From Sphingobium sufflavum (GTDB lineage: Bacteria; Pseudomonadota; Alphaproteobacteria; Sphingomonadales; Sphingomonadaceae), in NCBI RefSeq assembly GCF_021403115.1, contig NZ_JAJSSH010000016.1, forward strand, positions 1 through 64,000: 64,000 nt of DNA, written 5' to 3'. The notes beneath the pieces are model-generated. The model was not told where the DNA came from. It saw nothing but the letters and a program-made list of their open reading frames with translations, and ran no database searches. Every line of letters begins with the position of its first letter. The stretch's first letter is position 1. The translations under genes were made by a program, and so were the position numbers. Below, piece after piece: positions 20,461 through 28,483 of this stretch.

Positions 20461-21333
20461 ATGAGGGATATGGGCGGATCAGTGTTCGACAGTTTGCGGC
20501 GTTTCTTCCGTGGGGGCGCGCCATCGCAATCGGAGCCTGTGCAGCAGGAGCCGGAGCGGCGTTTCGTCGATGTGGGCTGGATCCTCGACACGGACAAGGC
20601 GCGGTTCATCTGGGCCGACCCGCGGCGCGTCAAGCGGGGAGATCCGCCGCCCAAACATGCCAAGTCGGTGAACTATTGCCCGGCGGTCCTCGACCATGAG
20701 GCGCGGCTGTATGAAGTGACTTGCCCCATCGACCTGCGCCTGCGGTTCGCGCGCAACGACAAGGGGCAGCCGGTGCTGGTCAATGCGGATGGCGAGAATT
20801 CGGCGATCCGCAATAAGCATCTCAACTCCATGCTGGCGCTGGTGTCGGAAAAGGAATGGCGGCATCCGGGGCGGCCGGTGCTGCAGCTGATTACGCCCTA
20901 TATCTTCATCAGCGACGAGCCGGTCTATATGACGCAGCTTCCGCCCTTCATGCACTATCAGCCGATGCCATGGCCCGGCACGATCATCGGCGGGCGTTTG
21001 CCGATCCATGTCTGGCCGCGGCCGATGATGTGGGCGTTCGAATGGTATGAGCCGCAGAAGGAACTGGTGCTGAAGCGGGGGGAGCCATGGTTCTACCTGC
21101 GTTTCGAGACGCGCGATCCCACCCGGCCGGTGCGGGTGTTCGAAGCGGAGCGGACGCCCGCATTGGACGACCAGATCAAGGGGGCCAGCGCCGTGTCCAA
21201 TTATGTCGACCAGACATTTTCGCTGTTCAAGGTTGCCGAGCAGCGGCGCCCGCCCAAGCTGCTGGTCAGGAAGTTGCGGGGCGATAGCGGGTCTGTGGAA
21301 GAGGGGAAGGAGTGTCCTTTTCAGGAGGGATAG
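20461..21333 (+). CDS. Unrecognised protein between the giant RTX gene and its exporter (290 aa)
   Basis: I do not recognise a family. GAGGGG lies about 8 nt before ATG 20461. A TTG one codon earlier is possible, and an in-frame ATG follows at 20473. The protein has no signal peptide and no membrane segment, so it is probably cytoplasmic. It is rich in W, P and aromatic residues (LPPFMHYQPMPWPGTIIGG, HVWPRPMMWAFEWYEP), with a basic, charged C-terminus. It follows the giant RTX gene in the same direction and faces the T1SS operon. Codon use and the clean frame support a real gene. Roles such as substrate chaperone or modifying factor would be guesses; no HlyC-type acyltransferase motif was seen. 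Confidence 0.7.
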   Translation: MRDMGGSVFDSLRRFFRGGAPSQSEPVQQEPERRFVDVGWILDTDKARFIWADPRRVKRGDPPPKHAKSVNYCPAVLDHEARLYEVTCPIDLRLRFARNDKGQPVLVNADGENSAIRNKHLNSMLALVSEKEWRHPGRPVLQLITPYIFISDEPVYMTQLPPFMHYQPMPWPGTIIGGRLPIHVWPRPMMWAFEWYEPQKELVLKRGEPWFYLRFETRDPTRPVRVFEAERTPALDDQIKGASAVSNYVDQTFSLFKVAEQRRPPKLLVRKLRGDSGSVEEGKECPFQEG

Positions 21334-22235
21334 CGGTTTTGCTCGCCCCGGTTTCGAAGGGGTGGGATTACAGGATTACCAACCGAAAGGGTGCTTTCGG
21401 AATGGGCTTTGAAGAGGGTGTCGGCCGGGCCATTTTGTGAATTGTATGAGTTTTTGGGATGGTTTTGGTTGTACGGTTTGTTTGTTGAACTGTCCTTCGA
21501 TGGTCATTCGGTGGGTTTCCTGAGGCTTTGCGCGGTGTCTGTTCCCTGGCCGGGCGGTGCGGAGAGGTAGGGTGGTGTGGAGATTGCCTGTTACGGATCG
21601 ACAAGCTTAGGACGAACGGTTTTCTAGAGCGTGATGGCTTTTTCCTGGATCGCCCTTTCGAGCGCGGCGAGCCGGAGGCGGGTGACTCCCAATCAATCCA
21701 CTGCGGCGCTTATGGAGTGGTTAGACTTCGCCCGCCTGCGGTTCGCTGCGCTCGCAGTGACGAGGCGGGTGCATTGAACGTCATCGCGCTCCGGGAGGGG
21801 GCCGTTTCTCAAACGGGAGCGGTTTTTCAAGCGCGGTTGTAGAGATCGGGGAAAATCCCTGCCGCCGTCGCGCCTCAATCGTGGTTGCCGATGCAGCCGT
21901 TGGGCGGTTGTTCAGTTACAGGATCAGAGCGTATTTCGGCACGGAGCCAGCGTGGGTTTCCTTTGCCGCAGCCGGTTCCTGTGCAGATGATACCACAGCC
22001 GCGGACATCCCGCCGCAATAAGCAACCGTCGCGGCCGCGGTTCGCCGCCCGCTACCCGCAAAAGCCGATCCGTCACCCATGATCCGGCCAACTCTCCGCC
22101 AGCAGAAGCGGGATTGCGGCCATAGATCGCAACGGGCCACCCGGTCGCCCTGCCCCGCCCGCCGATCCCGGCAGCGCGGGCTGACTCATCCTCGCGGCCA
22201 ATCAACCCTCGCTACAAACCCACACTCCCGACCGA
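21334..22235. other. Gene-free stretch between convergent genes
   Basis: No supported gene is seen in about 900 bp. It contains an intergenic repeat copy (21625-21792). The short frames here have unlikely composition, and the stretch resembles the repeat-bearing gaps elsewhere in the window. It separates the convergent 290-aa gene and the T1SS operon; no clear terminator was found for either. Confidence 0.5.
21625..21792 (+). repeat. Intergenic inverted-terminus repeat, copy A
   Basis: It starts TAGAGCGTGATGGCTTTTTC and ends TCATCGCGCTCC, so the termini are near-inverted. The interior includes CCACTGCGGCGCT and TTCGCTGCGCTCGCAGTGACG, shared with copy C at 52.3 kb (CCACTGCGGCGCT, TTTGCTGCGCTCGCAATGACG). 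It is about 168 bp and has no coding capacity, so it is MITE- or REP-like. Confidence 0.75.
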
Positions 22236-23585
22236 TCAATCCTCGCGGAAGGCGCGGTTGAACTGGTCGCGGATGGGCTTGGTGAGGTAGGAGAGGAGCG
22301 AGCGTTCGCTGGTCTGGATGAAGACCTCCACCGGCATGCCCGGCACGAGCTTGAGATTGCCCAGCTTCTTGCGCGCGGCGTCGGTCACTTCGACCTGCAC
22401 CTTGTAATAGCTCTCGCCGGTGCGTTCATTGTTCACCCGCTCGGCGGAGACGACGGTGACATTGCCTTCCACTTCCGGCGTGATGCGCGACGAGAAGGCG
22501 GAGAAGCGCAGCGACGCTCGCTGGCCCGCGCTGACCTGGTCGATGTCCATCGGGCTGATCTTCGCCTCGACGGTCAGCGGGTCATGGGTGGGCACGATCT
22601 CCAATATCGTCTCCAGCGGCGGCACGATGCCGCCGACGGTGGAATAGGCGAGCTTGGCCACGACGCCGTCATAGGGCGCACGCACCAGACTGCGGTCGAA
22701 CGTGTCCTGCGCGGTGGCGGACCGGATGGTCTGCTCGCTGAGACGGGCCTGAACCTCGACCAGTTCCGCGCCCGCGCGGCTGCGCGCGTCCTGCACCAGT
22801 TGCAGGCCGGACTGGCGGATTTCGGCGATGCGGGCGCGCGCCTGCGCGATCTGGCTGCCAAAGGATGCGACCTGACCCTCCAGATCCACGGCGGTGCGTT
22901 CAATCTGGTTCAGCCGGTTGATCGTCACCAACTGGCGGTCGCGCAGGGAGCGCAGGCCCTCAAGCTCCGGCTTGACCAGTTCATTCTGGCGACGGACCGC
23001 CGCCATTTCCGCCTGAAGCGAGGCAATCTGCTGCTCCGTCTGGCGAACCCGCTCATTGCTCTGCTGGATCGCGCTGGCCTGAAGCTGGCGCTGCAACTGG
23101 AACATGCTGCTCGCCTGCTGCATCGCGGCCTGCTTGGCGGGGGTGGGGTCGGTGGTCAGCGACGCGGGAAAGCTGATCGCCGCTGCGCCGTCACGTTCGG
23201 CGGTCAGGCGGGCGGCGGTCGCCGCCATCTGCTCCGCCGAGCCGCTGGCGGCCGACGCGCTGATCCCGGACACGCCATTTTCCAGCCGCATCAGCACCTG
23301 CCCACGCTTTACCCGCTGCCCTTCGGAGGTCAGCAGTTCCGCGATCACGCCGCCGCTGGGATGGGCGATCTTCTTGACCCGCGTCTCCACCGTGACTTCG
23401 CCGACGCCGATGATGGCGCCGCGCGTGCCGGTGAAGGCGGCCATGGCGAGGATACCGGCGAAGAACAGGCCGATCACGATCAGCCCATGGCGATAGCTGC
23501 GTTGCAGCGCGGCGTGCGGATCTTCCAAGATCGGCTCGACGGCACGGTTCTCGTCAATGACGGCGGGTGTCCGGTAGCTCATCAT
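22236..23585 (-). CDS. T1SS membrane fusion protein, HlyD/PrsE family (AtrB-like)
   Basis: This is the periplasmic adaptor linking a T1SS ABC protein to a TolC channel. The 449-aa length is normal for HlyD/PrtE proteins. A short cytoplasmic N-terminus is followed by one membrane segment near residues 33-53 (GLIVIGLFFAGILAMAAF). Then come a barrel/lipoyl half (VKKIAHPSGGVIAELL), a long coiled-coil region (about 150-290, QQIASLQAEMAAVRRQ and similar) and a second barrel part with VRAPYDGVVAKL and a C-terminal PVEVFIQT. The start overlaps the stop of the upstream ABC gene by four bases (ATGA), so the two are translationally coupled; ATG at 23585 and 23582 are both possible. The large RTX proteins nearby are its likely cargo. 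In sphingan clusters the corresponding genes are called atrB and atrD. Confidence 0.93.
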   Translation of the reverse strand: MMSYRTPAVIDENRAVEPILEDPHAALQRSYRHGLIVIGLFFAGILAMAAFTGTRGAIIGVGEVTVETRVKKIAHPSGGVIAELLTSEGQRVKRGQVLMRLENGVSGISASAASGSAEQMAATAARLTAERDGAAAISFPASLTTDPTPAKQAAMQQASSMFQLQRQLQASAIQQSNERVRQTEQQIASLQAEMAAVRRQNELVKPELEGLRSLRDRQLVTINRLNQIERTAVDLEGQVASFGSQIAQARARIAEIRQSGLQLVQDARSRAGAELVEVQARLSEQTIRSATAQDTFDRSLVRAPYDGVVAKLAYSTVGGIVPPLETILEIVPTHDPLTVEAKISPMDIDQVSAGQRASLRFSAFSSRITPEVEGNVTVVSAERVNNERTGESYYKVQVEVTDAARKKLGNLKLVPGMPVEVFIQTSERSLLSYLTKPIRDQFNRAFRED

Positions 23586-25342
23586 TTCGAATCCGTCTGT
23601 TCGATGGTGCCATTGGCGTCTTCTGGGGCGGACGCTGGATCGGGCGCAGGGTTCTCCTGAATCCGGCGACGTCCGGCGATGCGGTCCAGAACCGCCTGTT
23701 TCCCGCCAAAATCGGTGGCCGTGCCGTCCCTGATGAACAGCACATGGGTTGCGATTTCCAGCAGGGCGCGGGCATTGCCGGCGAGGACGACGATGGCGCC
23801 GCGCGCCTTCGCCTGCTCGACCGCAAGGATGAAGTCCTGCTCCGCCGCCTTGTCCGCATGGGCGGTCGGCTCGTCGAACACCAGCAGGAAGGGGTTGCGG
23901 AAGAGCGCCCGCGACAGGCCGAGGCGCTGCGCCTGCGACAGGGACAGGTGGCGGCCGGGGGTATTATAGCCCTCCGGCAGGCGCACGAAGCTGTCATGCG
24001 CGTTCGCGGCGGTGGCCGCCGCGACGATTTCCTCCGCCGTGGCCTCGCCATGGAAGCGGGCGATATTCTCCGCCACGGAACCGGGCATCAGGTCGATGCC
24101 CTGCGGCAGATAGCCGATATGCGCGCCGAGCTGGTCCGTGTCCCACTGGTCCAGCGCCGCGCCGTCCAGCCGCACCTTGCCGGACACCAGCGGTTGTGCG
24201 CCGACCAGACCGGCGAGCAGGATGGATTTGCCCGCACCGGCGGGGCCGAGCACCACCAGTATGTCGCCCGCGGCTAGTGCGAAATTGATGTTGAAGACGG
24301 TCGGCCGCTTCTGCCCGGCGGGGGCGACGGCAATCCCCTCCACCTCCAGCCGCGCGACCGGGGCGGGCAGGGCGATGGACACCGACTGCGGATGCACGGA
24401 GGAGAGGATGGTGTCGATCCGGGTCCAGGCCTGCCGCGCGTTGATGATGACCTGGGCGTTGCGCACCGTCTCGACGATGGGGCGCAGCGCCAGCAGCGTG
24501 ACGACGACCGACGCGATCAGCACGCCACCGCTGGCATGGCCGGTGATCGAGAGCCAGGCGGCGAGTATGCCGACCAGCAGATAGCCGATGGTCTGGAGCG
24601 CCTGCGCCTCCAGCAGGATGCGCTCCTGCCGTCCCTGCGCCTGGAAGACGCGGCGGCGGATGGCCGAATTGACGGTGGACCATGCGGCGATGATGCGGCT
24701 GCTCATGCCCAGCGAACGGATGACCGGCGCGGTGTTGTTGCGCGCCTCGATCAGGCTGTGGCGACGGGCATAGAGCGGCACCATTTCGCGCAGCGGCGTG
24801 GGCAGGAAGGCCATGGCGCGCGACAGGATGACCAGCATGACGATGGCGGTGACGGCCAGCGCCAGCCCCAGCCACCAGTGCAGGATTGTCACGAAGACGA
24901 GCAGGACGGGAATCGCGAGGATGTCGATCGCGGTCGCCGCGCTGCCCGATGCGAACAGGTGGAGGATCGCGTCGAGGTCGCGGCCGGACTGATGCCCTTC
25001 GCCGCTGGGGTTATGCGCCTTCTCGCCCAGCCGGCCCGTCGCCTCCTCCAGCCGGGGAGCGATGTGCGAGACGATGAACTCCGCCGCGTTCATCATCAAC
25101 CGCTGGCGCAGGGAGCGGAAGACGGCGTTGAAGCCCAGCATCATGAGCATGAACAGGCCGAGGCCAAGGAGAGTCGATCCGCTCCGCCCCGGCATGGCGA
25201 CATCCACCACCAGCAGCAGGAACATGCCGATCGTCAAAGGGTGCAAGGCGACCAGAAAGGATAGAATCGACACGGGCGCGATGGTCCGCCGTGCATCACG
25301 CACCGCCGAACGCATTTCCTCACTCTGGGTCGGTAATTTCAT
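23582..25342 (-). CDS. T1SS ABC permease/ATPase, PrtD type, with degenerate nucleotide-binding motifs
   Basis: This is an inner-membrane half-transporter of 586 aa, the usual PrtD/AtrD length: a six-helix membrane domain (about 1-300) then an ABC domain. The ABC domain departs from consensus. The Walker A is GPAGAGKSILL (lysine kept) and the Q-loop is YLPQG (kept). The signature LSGGQ reads LSLSQ, the Walker B region is LLVFDEPTAHAD (glutamate kept, D-loop altered), and the H-loop histidine is replaced by asparagine (VVLAGNARALLE). The second ABC protein at 52.5-54.2 kb has LSGGQ, DEPNSNLD and VVAHRPS at the same places. The loss of signature and switch histidine suggests impaired ATP hydrolysis when homodimeric, so it may act as one half of a heterodimer. 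It is coupled to the fusion-protein gene. Confidence 0.9.
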   Translation of the reverse strand: MKLPTQSEEMRSAVRDARRTIAPVSILSFLVALHPLTIGMFLLLVVDVAMPGRSGSTLLGLGLFMLMMLGFNAVFRSLRQRLMMNAAEFIVSHIAPRLEEATGRLGEKAHNPSGEGHQSGRDLDAILHLFASGSAATAIDILAIPVLLVFVTILHWWLGLALAVTAIVMLVILSRAMAFLPTPLREMVPLYARRHSLIEARNNTAPVIRSLGMSSRIIAAWSTVNSAIRRRVFQAQGRQERILLEAQALQTIGYLLVGILAAWLSITGHASGGVLIASVVVTLLALRPIVETVRNAQVIINARQAWTRIDTILSSVHPQSVSIALPAPVARLEVEGIAVAPAGQKRPTVFNINFALAAGDILVVLGPAGAGKSILLAGLVGAQPLVSGKVRLDGAALDQWDTDQLGAHIGYLPQGIDLMPGSVAENIARFHGEATAEEIVAAATAANAHDSFVRLPEGYNTPGRHLSLSQAQRLGLSRALFRNPFLLVFDEPTAHADKAAEQDFILAVEQAKARGAIVVLAGNARALLEIATHVLFIRDGTATDFGGKQAVLDRIAGRRRIQENPAPDPASAPEDANGTIEQTDSK

Positions 25343-25363
25343 ATAGCCCCGAATGGGAGTGCA

Positions 25364-25378
25364 CCGACGAGTCGTCGG
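25364..25378. promoter_or_regulatory. Palindrome upstream of the T1SS operon
   Basis: CCGACGA (25364-25370), one spacer base, then TCGTCGG (25372-25378). It lies 22 bp upstream of the ABC gene start codon. It may be an operator or a leader hairpin. Confidence 0.45.
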
Positions 25379-25642
25379 ACATATTCCCTATATTTGATGT
25401 CATCCACAATCCTGCAGCGCAGCGATACAGCCAAACAGCATACGGTACTAGCGCAGTGTCATCCGAATCGCTTCGTTCCGCCGTTTTGTCATAGAGTGTT
25501 GTTACCGAAAATTTTCTTACTCAGTCGCACGGTCATGCGGGGGCCATGCAGCGGACAGCCGAGGGGGCGGGGTATCTGATGCGATCCTGATAAGCGGCGC
25601 AATAGTAGGGCAAACGACGAAAAAGCTAATAAGATCCAGTCG

Positions 25643-25656
25643 TTTCGAATTCGAAA
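25643..25656. promoter_or_regulatory. Perfect 14-bp palindrome upstream of the beta-helix/RTX gene
   Basis: TTTCGAATTCGAAA is fully self-complementary and ends 144 bp before the GTG start. Together with the second palindrome 10 bp further on, it suggests a dimeric regulator site. Confidence 0.45.
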
Positions 25657-25665
25657 GTAAACATC

Positions 25666-25682
25666 CTATTCTCTGAGAATAG
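25666..25682. promoter_or_regulatory. 17-bp palindrome upstream of the beta-helix/RTX gene
   Basis: CTATTCTC (25666-25673), one central T, GAGAATAG (25675-25682): eight perfect inverted positions. The centre-to-centre distance to the neighbouring palindrome is about 24-25 bp, a little over two helical turns. Confidence 0.45.
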
Positions 25683-25800
25683 CCAGTTAGTAACTTGCAT
25701 CTTAACCAACGGTGTAAGCGCAGGGGCAATGCGACAGGCATATTACCGAGGGCAACGGTAATGCCCCGGGTCGCACATCCGGGTTGGGCGGGAGATTTTC

Positions 25801-27768
25801 GTGTCTACCTATAATGTAAAAACAACTGACGCTCTTTTGAGCGCGCTTAAGAACGCCAAGAACGGCGACGTCATCAAGCTTGCGGAGGGTGAATATTCCG
25901 CAGTCAACATCAAGAATATCGACATTCCGGGCAATGTGACGATCACGTCGGCCAATGCCAAGAACCCGGCGGTGTTCACCGATCTGGCCGTCCGCAACAG
26001 CAGCGGCCTGACGTTCAGCAACATCGAATTTTCGGAGAAGGTCGCAGGCCGCGACAATGGCTTTCTCGTGCTCGGCTCCTCCGACATCCATTTCGACAAG
26101 CTGGACGTGCACGGGCTGGCCAATCTGGGCAGCGGCAAGGAATCCGCGCTGATGCTGATCCGCAACAGCAGCGATATTTCCGTGACCAATTCCGAGTTCA
26201 GCAACGGCCAGCATGGTCTGGGCCTGCTGGACAATGACGGCGTGACCGTCACCGGCAATTCCTTCCACGACCTGCGCACGGATGGCGTGCGCGGCGGCGG
26301 CACGTCCAACCTCGTCATCGACGGCAACATGTTCACCGACTTCTATCCCGGCGAGGGCGACCACCCCGACGCGATCCAGTTGTGGACGACGAACACCAAT
26401 CGTACCGCCGAGAACATCACTATCACCAACAACCTCATCACGCGCGGCGATGGCGAACCGGTGCAGGGCATCTTCCTGCGCGACCAGCTTGGCGTGCTGC
26501 CCTATGAGAATGTGACGATCACCGGCAACATGGTGGTCGGCGGCATGTACAATGGCATCGCGGTGAACGGCGTCAACGGCGGCGTCATCGCCAACAACAC
26601 CGTGCTGGGCGTGGATGGCCAAAAGAGCTGGATCCGCACCGACGCCGCATCCGATTTCGCGGTCAAGAGCAACCTGTCGACCAGCTATATGCTGGCCGCG
26701 GGGCAGACGGGATCGACCGCGAACAAGGTGGCGCTGGACCCGCTGGACGGCGGCGCGGGGGCGGTGTTCACATGGCTGACCGCAAAGGGCGGCCTGGCGG
26801 CGGCAGCGGGCGCCTCTGTCGGGGCGATCATGTCCGCGCTCAAGCTCAACCTCAACGCCTCCTCCTTCATCCCGGACGCCGATCGCATCACGACGATCAA
26901 CGGCACCTGGGCGAACGACCAGTTGAAGGTCGCGGCGATCGGCAACAGCAAGATCGTGGCGGGCGCGGGCGACGATGTGATTACCGGCGGCGGCGCGGAC
27001 GGCAGCAAGCACAGCTTGTATGGCGGGGCCGGGGACGATAAATATCTGATCCGCTCCTCCGGCGACAAGGTGATCGAACTGGCGAACGGGGGCACCGACA
27101 TCGTGTCCACGCGGATCAGCTACTCGCTGACCGAGCATGTCGAGGATCTGCGCCTGGAAGTGGGCGGACTGGTGGGCGAAGGCAATGGGCTGGCCAACCG
27201 GATCACCGGCTCCTCCGGCGAGGATGAAGTCTATGGCCTGGGCGGCGACGATATCATCCAGACCGGCGAGGGCGACGACTATCTGAACGGTGGCGACGGC
27301 AATGACACGCTGCGTGGCGACGGGGGCAACGACACGCTCGACGGTGGCGCGGGCAGTGACACATTGCTGGGCGGGACCGGCGACGACCTGCTCTATGGCG
27401 GTGGGGGTGCGGATATATTGGAAGGCGGCGCGGGCGCGGACAAGTTGTTCGGTGGCGCGGGCGCGGACCAGTTCCGTTTTCGGCAGGACGATCTCCAGTC
27501 GGACAAGATCGACATGATCATGGACTTCGCACGGGGGACCGACAGGATCAGCCTGTCGTTGGCCGACGCCAACATCAACACCAGCGCCAATGATGCGTTC
27601 AAGTTTATCGGCACCAAGGCGTTCAGCCATGTCGCGGGCCAGTTGCGCTACGACGTGGTGAACGGCAGCGCCCATGTCTATGGCGACCTGAACGGGGATG
27701 GCGTGAAGGATTTTGAGCTGGTCATCAACAAGGTTGCGACCCTGGCGGCCACCGACTTCATCTTATGA
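25801..27768 (+). CDS. Secreted right-handed beta-helix protein with RTX C-terminus (polysaccharide lyase/epimerase-like)
   Basis: A T1SS substrate of 655 aa starting at GTG 25801, with GGGAG in front and no signal peptide. Residues 1-300 show periodic short beta-strands typical of a right-handed parallel beta-helix, as in polysaccharide lyases and mannuronan C5-epimerases: NVTITSANAKNPAVF, GLTFSNIEF, VTVTGNSFHDLRTDGV, DHPDAIQLW, NITITNNLI, NVTITGNMVVGG. A linker is followed by RTX repeats (390-580) and a C-terminal secretion module ending DFIL, nearly the same as in the giant RTX protein. Sphingan clusters carry a putative lyase gene (spsR/gelR), so EPS trimming is a reasonable guess. The exact reaction is not shown by the sequence. 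A Sec-exported paralogue lies at 32.4-33.6 kb. Confidence 0.88.
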   Translation: MSTYNVKTTDALLSALKNAKNGDVIKLAEGEYSAVNIKNIDIPGNVTITSANAKNPAVFTDLAVRNSSGLTFSNIEFSEKVAGRDNGFLVLGSSDIHFDKLDVHGLANLGSGKESALMLIRNSSDISVTNSEFSNGQHGLGLLDNDGVTVTGNSFHDLRTDGVRGGGTSNLVIDGNMFTDFYPGEGDHPDAIQLWTTNTNRTAENITITNNLITRGDGEPVQGIFLRDQLGVLPYENVTITGNMVVGGMYNGIAVNGVNGGVIANNTVLGVDGQKSWIRTDAASDFAVKSNLSTSYMLAAGQTGSTANKVALDPLDGGAGAVFTWLTAKGGLAAAAGASVGAIMSALKLNLNASSFIPDADRITTINGTWANDQLKVAAIGNSKIVAGAGDDVITGGGADGSKHSLYGGAGDDKYLIRSSGDKVIELANGGTDIVSTRISYSLTEHVEDLRLEVGGLVGEGNGLANRITGSSGEDEVYGLGGDDIIQTGEGDDYLNGGDGNDTLRGDGGNDTLDGGAGSDTLLGGTGDDLLYGGGGADILEGGAGADKLFGGAGADQFRFRQDDLQSDKIDMIMDFARGTDRISLSLADANINTSANDAFKFIGTKAFSHVAGQLRYDVVNGSAHVYGDLNGDGVKDFELVINKVATLAATDFIL

Positions 27769-27824
27769 TGCCCGCCGTTCGCTGATGCGCCCTGTCTGGG
27801 GACTGGGTCAGCGGAATGTCGGAT

Positions 27825-27860
27825 AAAAAACAAGGGGCGGCATCACTGCCGCCCCTTGTT
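27825..27860 (-). terminator. Strong intrinsic terminator between convergent RTX genes
   Basis: A perfect 14-bp stem, AACAAGGGGCGGCA (27829-27842) and TGCCGCCCCTTGTT (27847-27860), has a TCAC loop. On the minus strand it is followed by six T's (plus-strand A's 27825-27830), so it terminates the small RTX gene. On the plus strand it is followed by TATGTTTGTG and may also stop the beta-helix gene. Confidence 0.88.
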
Positions 27861-27949
27861 TATGTTTGTGTTGGTCCGCGTCCGCTCCCGAAGGAGGGAC
27901 TGGCTCACACGGAACCTGTGCAGGCGGCAATCATGCCGCCTGCGGCAGA

Positions 27950-28483
27950 TCAGGCGAAGGTGCCGATGTGCAGAGCGCTGGCGCCGCCGGTGATGTACAG
28001 TGTTTCCGTCGCGCCGCCGATCTCGATCGTCAGCAGGGCAACGTCGACATTGCCCTTCTGGGTCAGCGTAGCGCGGCTGCCGAGCTGGCTGACGATGGCC
28101 GCGAGGCCGCTCCACGACGAGATGATCGCGTCGCCGTCGCCGTTGATGGCGTTCACGTTGCCCACCACGTCGCTGAAGCTTCCTGCACCGAAGTTGCTGA
28201 GAACCAGCGTGTCGCCCTCGGAGAAGTCGAGGTCGTACAGATAGTCGATGTCGCTCGAGCCTTCGACGGTCGAACCGTTGATGCGGAACTGGTCAGCGCC
28301 GTCGCCACCGAAATACTTGTCGTCGCCGGCGCCGCCGTCGAGGATGTCGTCGTAACGACCGCCGCGCAGGTTGTCCGCACCGCCACCGCCGAAGAGAACC
28401 GTGCCGTCAACATCGTTCGTCGCGCGGACGTCGCCACCAGCGTTACCATTCGAGGCATAAGCCTTGCCGTCTGTAGAAGCCAT
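27950..28483 (-). CDS. Small RTX-type calcium-binding protein (177 aa)
   Basis: Probably a T1SS-exported small protein. It has no signal peptide and a short RTX core near residues 28-72 (FGGGGADNLRGG, DDILDGGAGDDKYFGGDGAD). A serralysin-like region (DLDFSEGDTLVLSNFG) and a beta-rich C-terminus ending in IGTFA follow. Start ATG 28483 is preceded by AAGGAAAA on the minus strand. It stands alone, with a strong terminator after it and a long A/T-rich leader before it, suggesting independent and perhaps strong expression. The C-terminus differs from the DF(V/I)L module of the two large substrates. Function is unknown; EPS binding or a calcium-dependent surface role is possible. Confidence 0.82.
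   Translation of the reverse strand: MASTDGKAYASNGNAGGDVRATNDVDGTVLFGGGGADNLRGGRYDDILDGGAGDDKYFGGDGADQFRINGSTVEGSSDIDYLYDLDFSEGDTLVLSNFGAGSFSDVVGNVNAINGDGDAIISSWSGLAAIVSQLGSRATLTQKGNVDVALLTIEIGGATETLYITGGASALHIGTFA

Larger units (their letters stand above)
25343..25800. promoter_or_regulatory. Divergent promoter region between the T1SS operon and the beta-helix/RTX gene
   Basis: 458 bp without a supported gene, A/T-richer than the flanks. It holds three palindromes: 25364-25378 near the T1SS start, and 25643-25656 and 25666-25682 on the side of the beta-helix gene. It is likely to contain promoters for both directions. Exact -35/-10 boxes could not be assigned. Confidence 0.55.

Noticed and set aside
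20461..21333. HlyC-type toxin-activating acyltransferase
   Set aside because: The position next to an RTX gene would fit, but the length and visible motifs do not resemble HlyC proteins.
25702..27675. Long minus-strand frame opposite the beta-helix/RTX gene
   Set aside because: It has the same compositional cause; the plus-strand frame has a ribosome site, recognisable fold and secretion signal.
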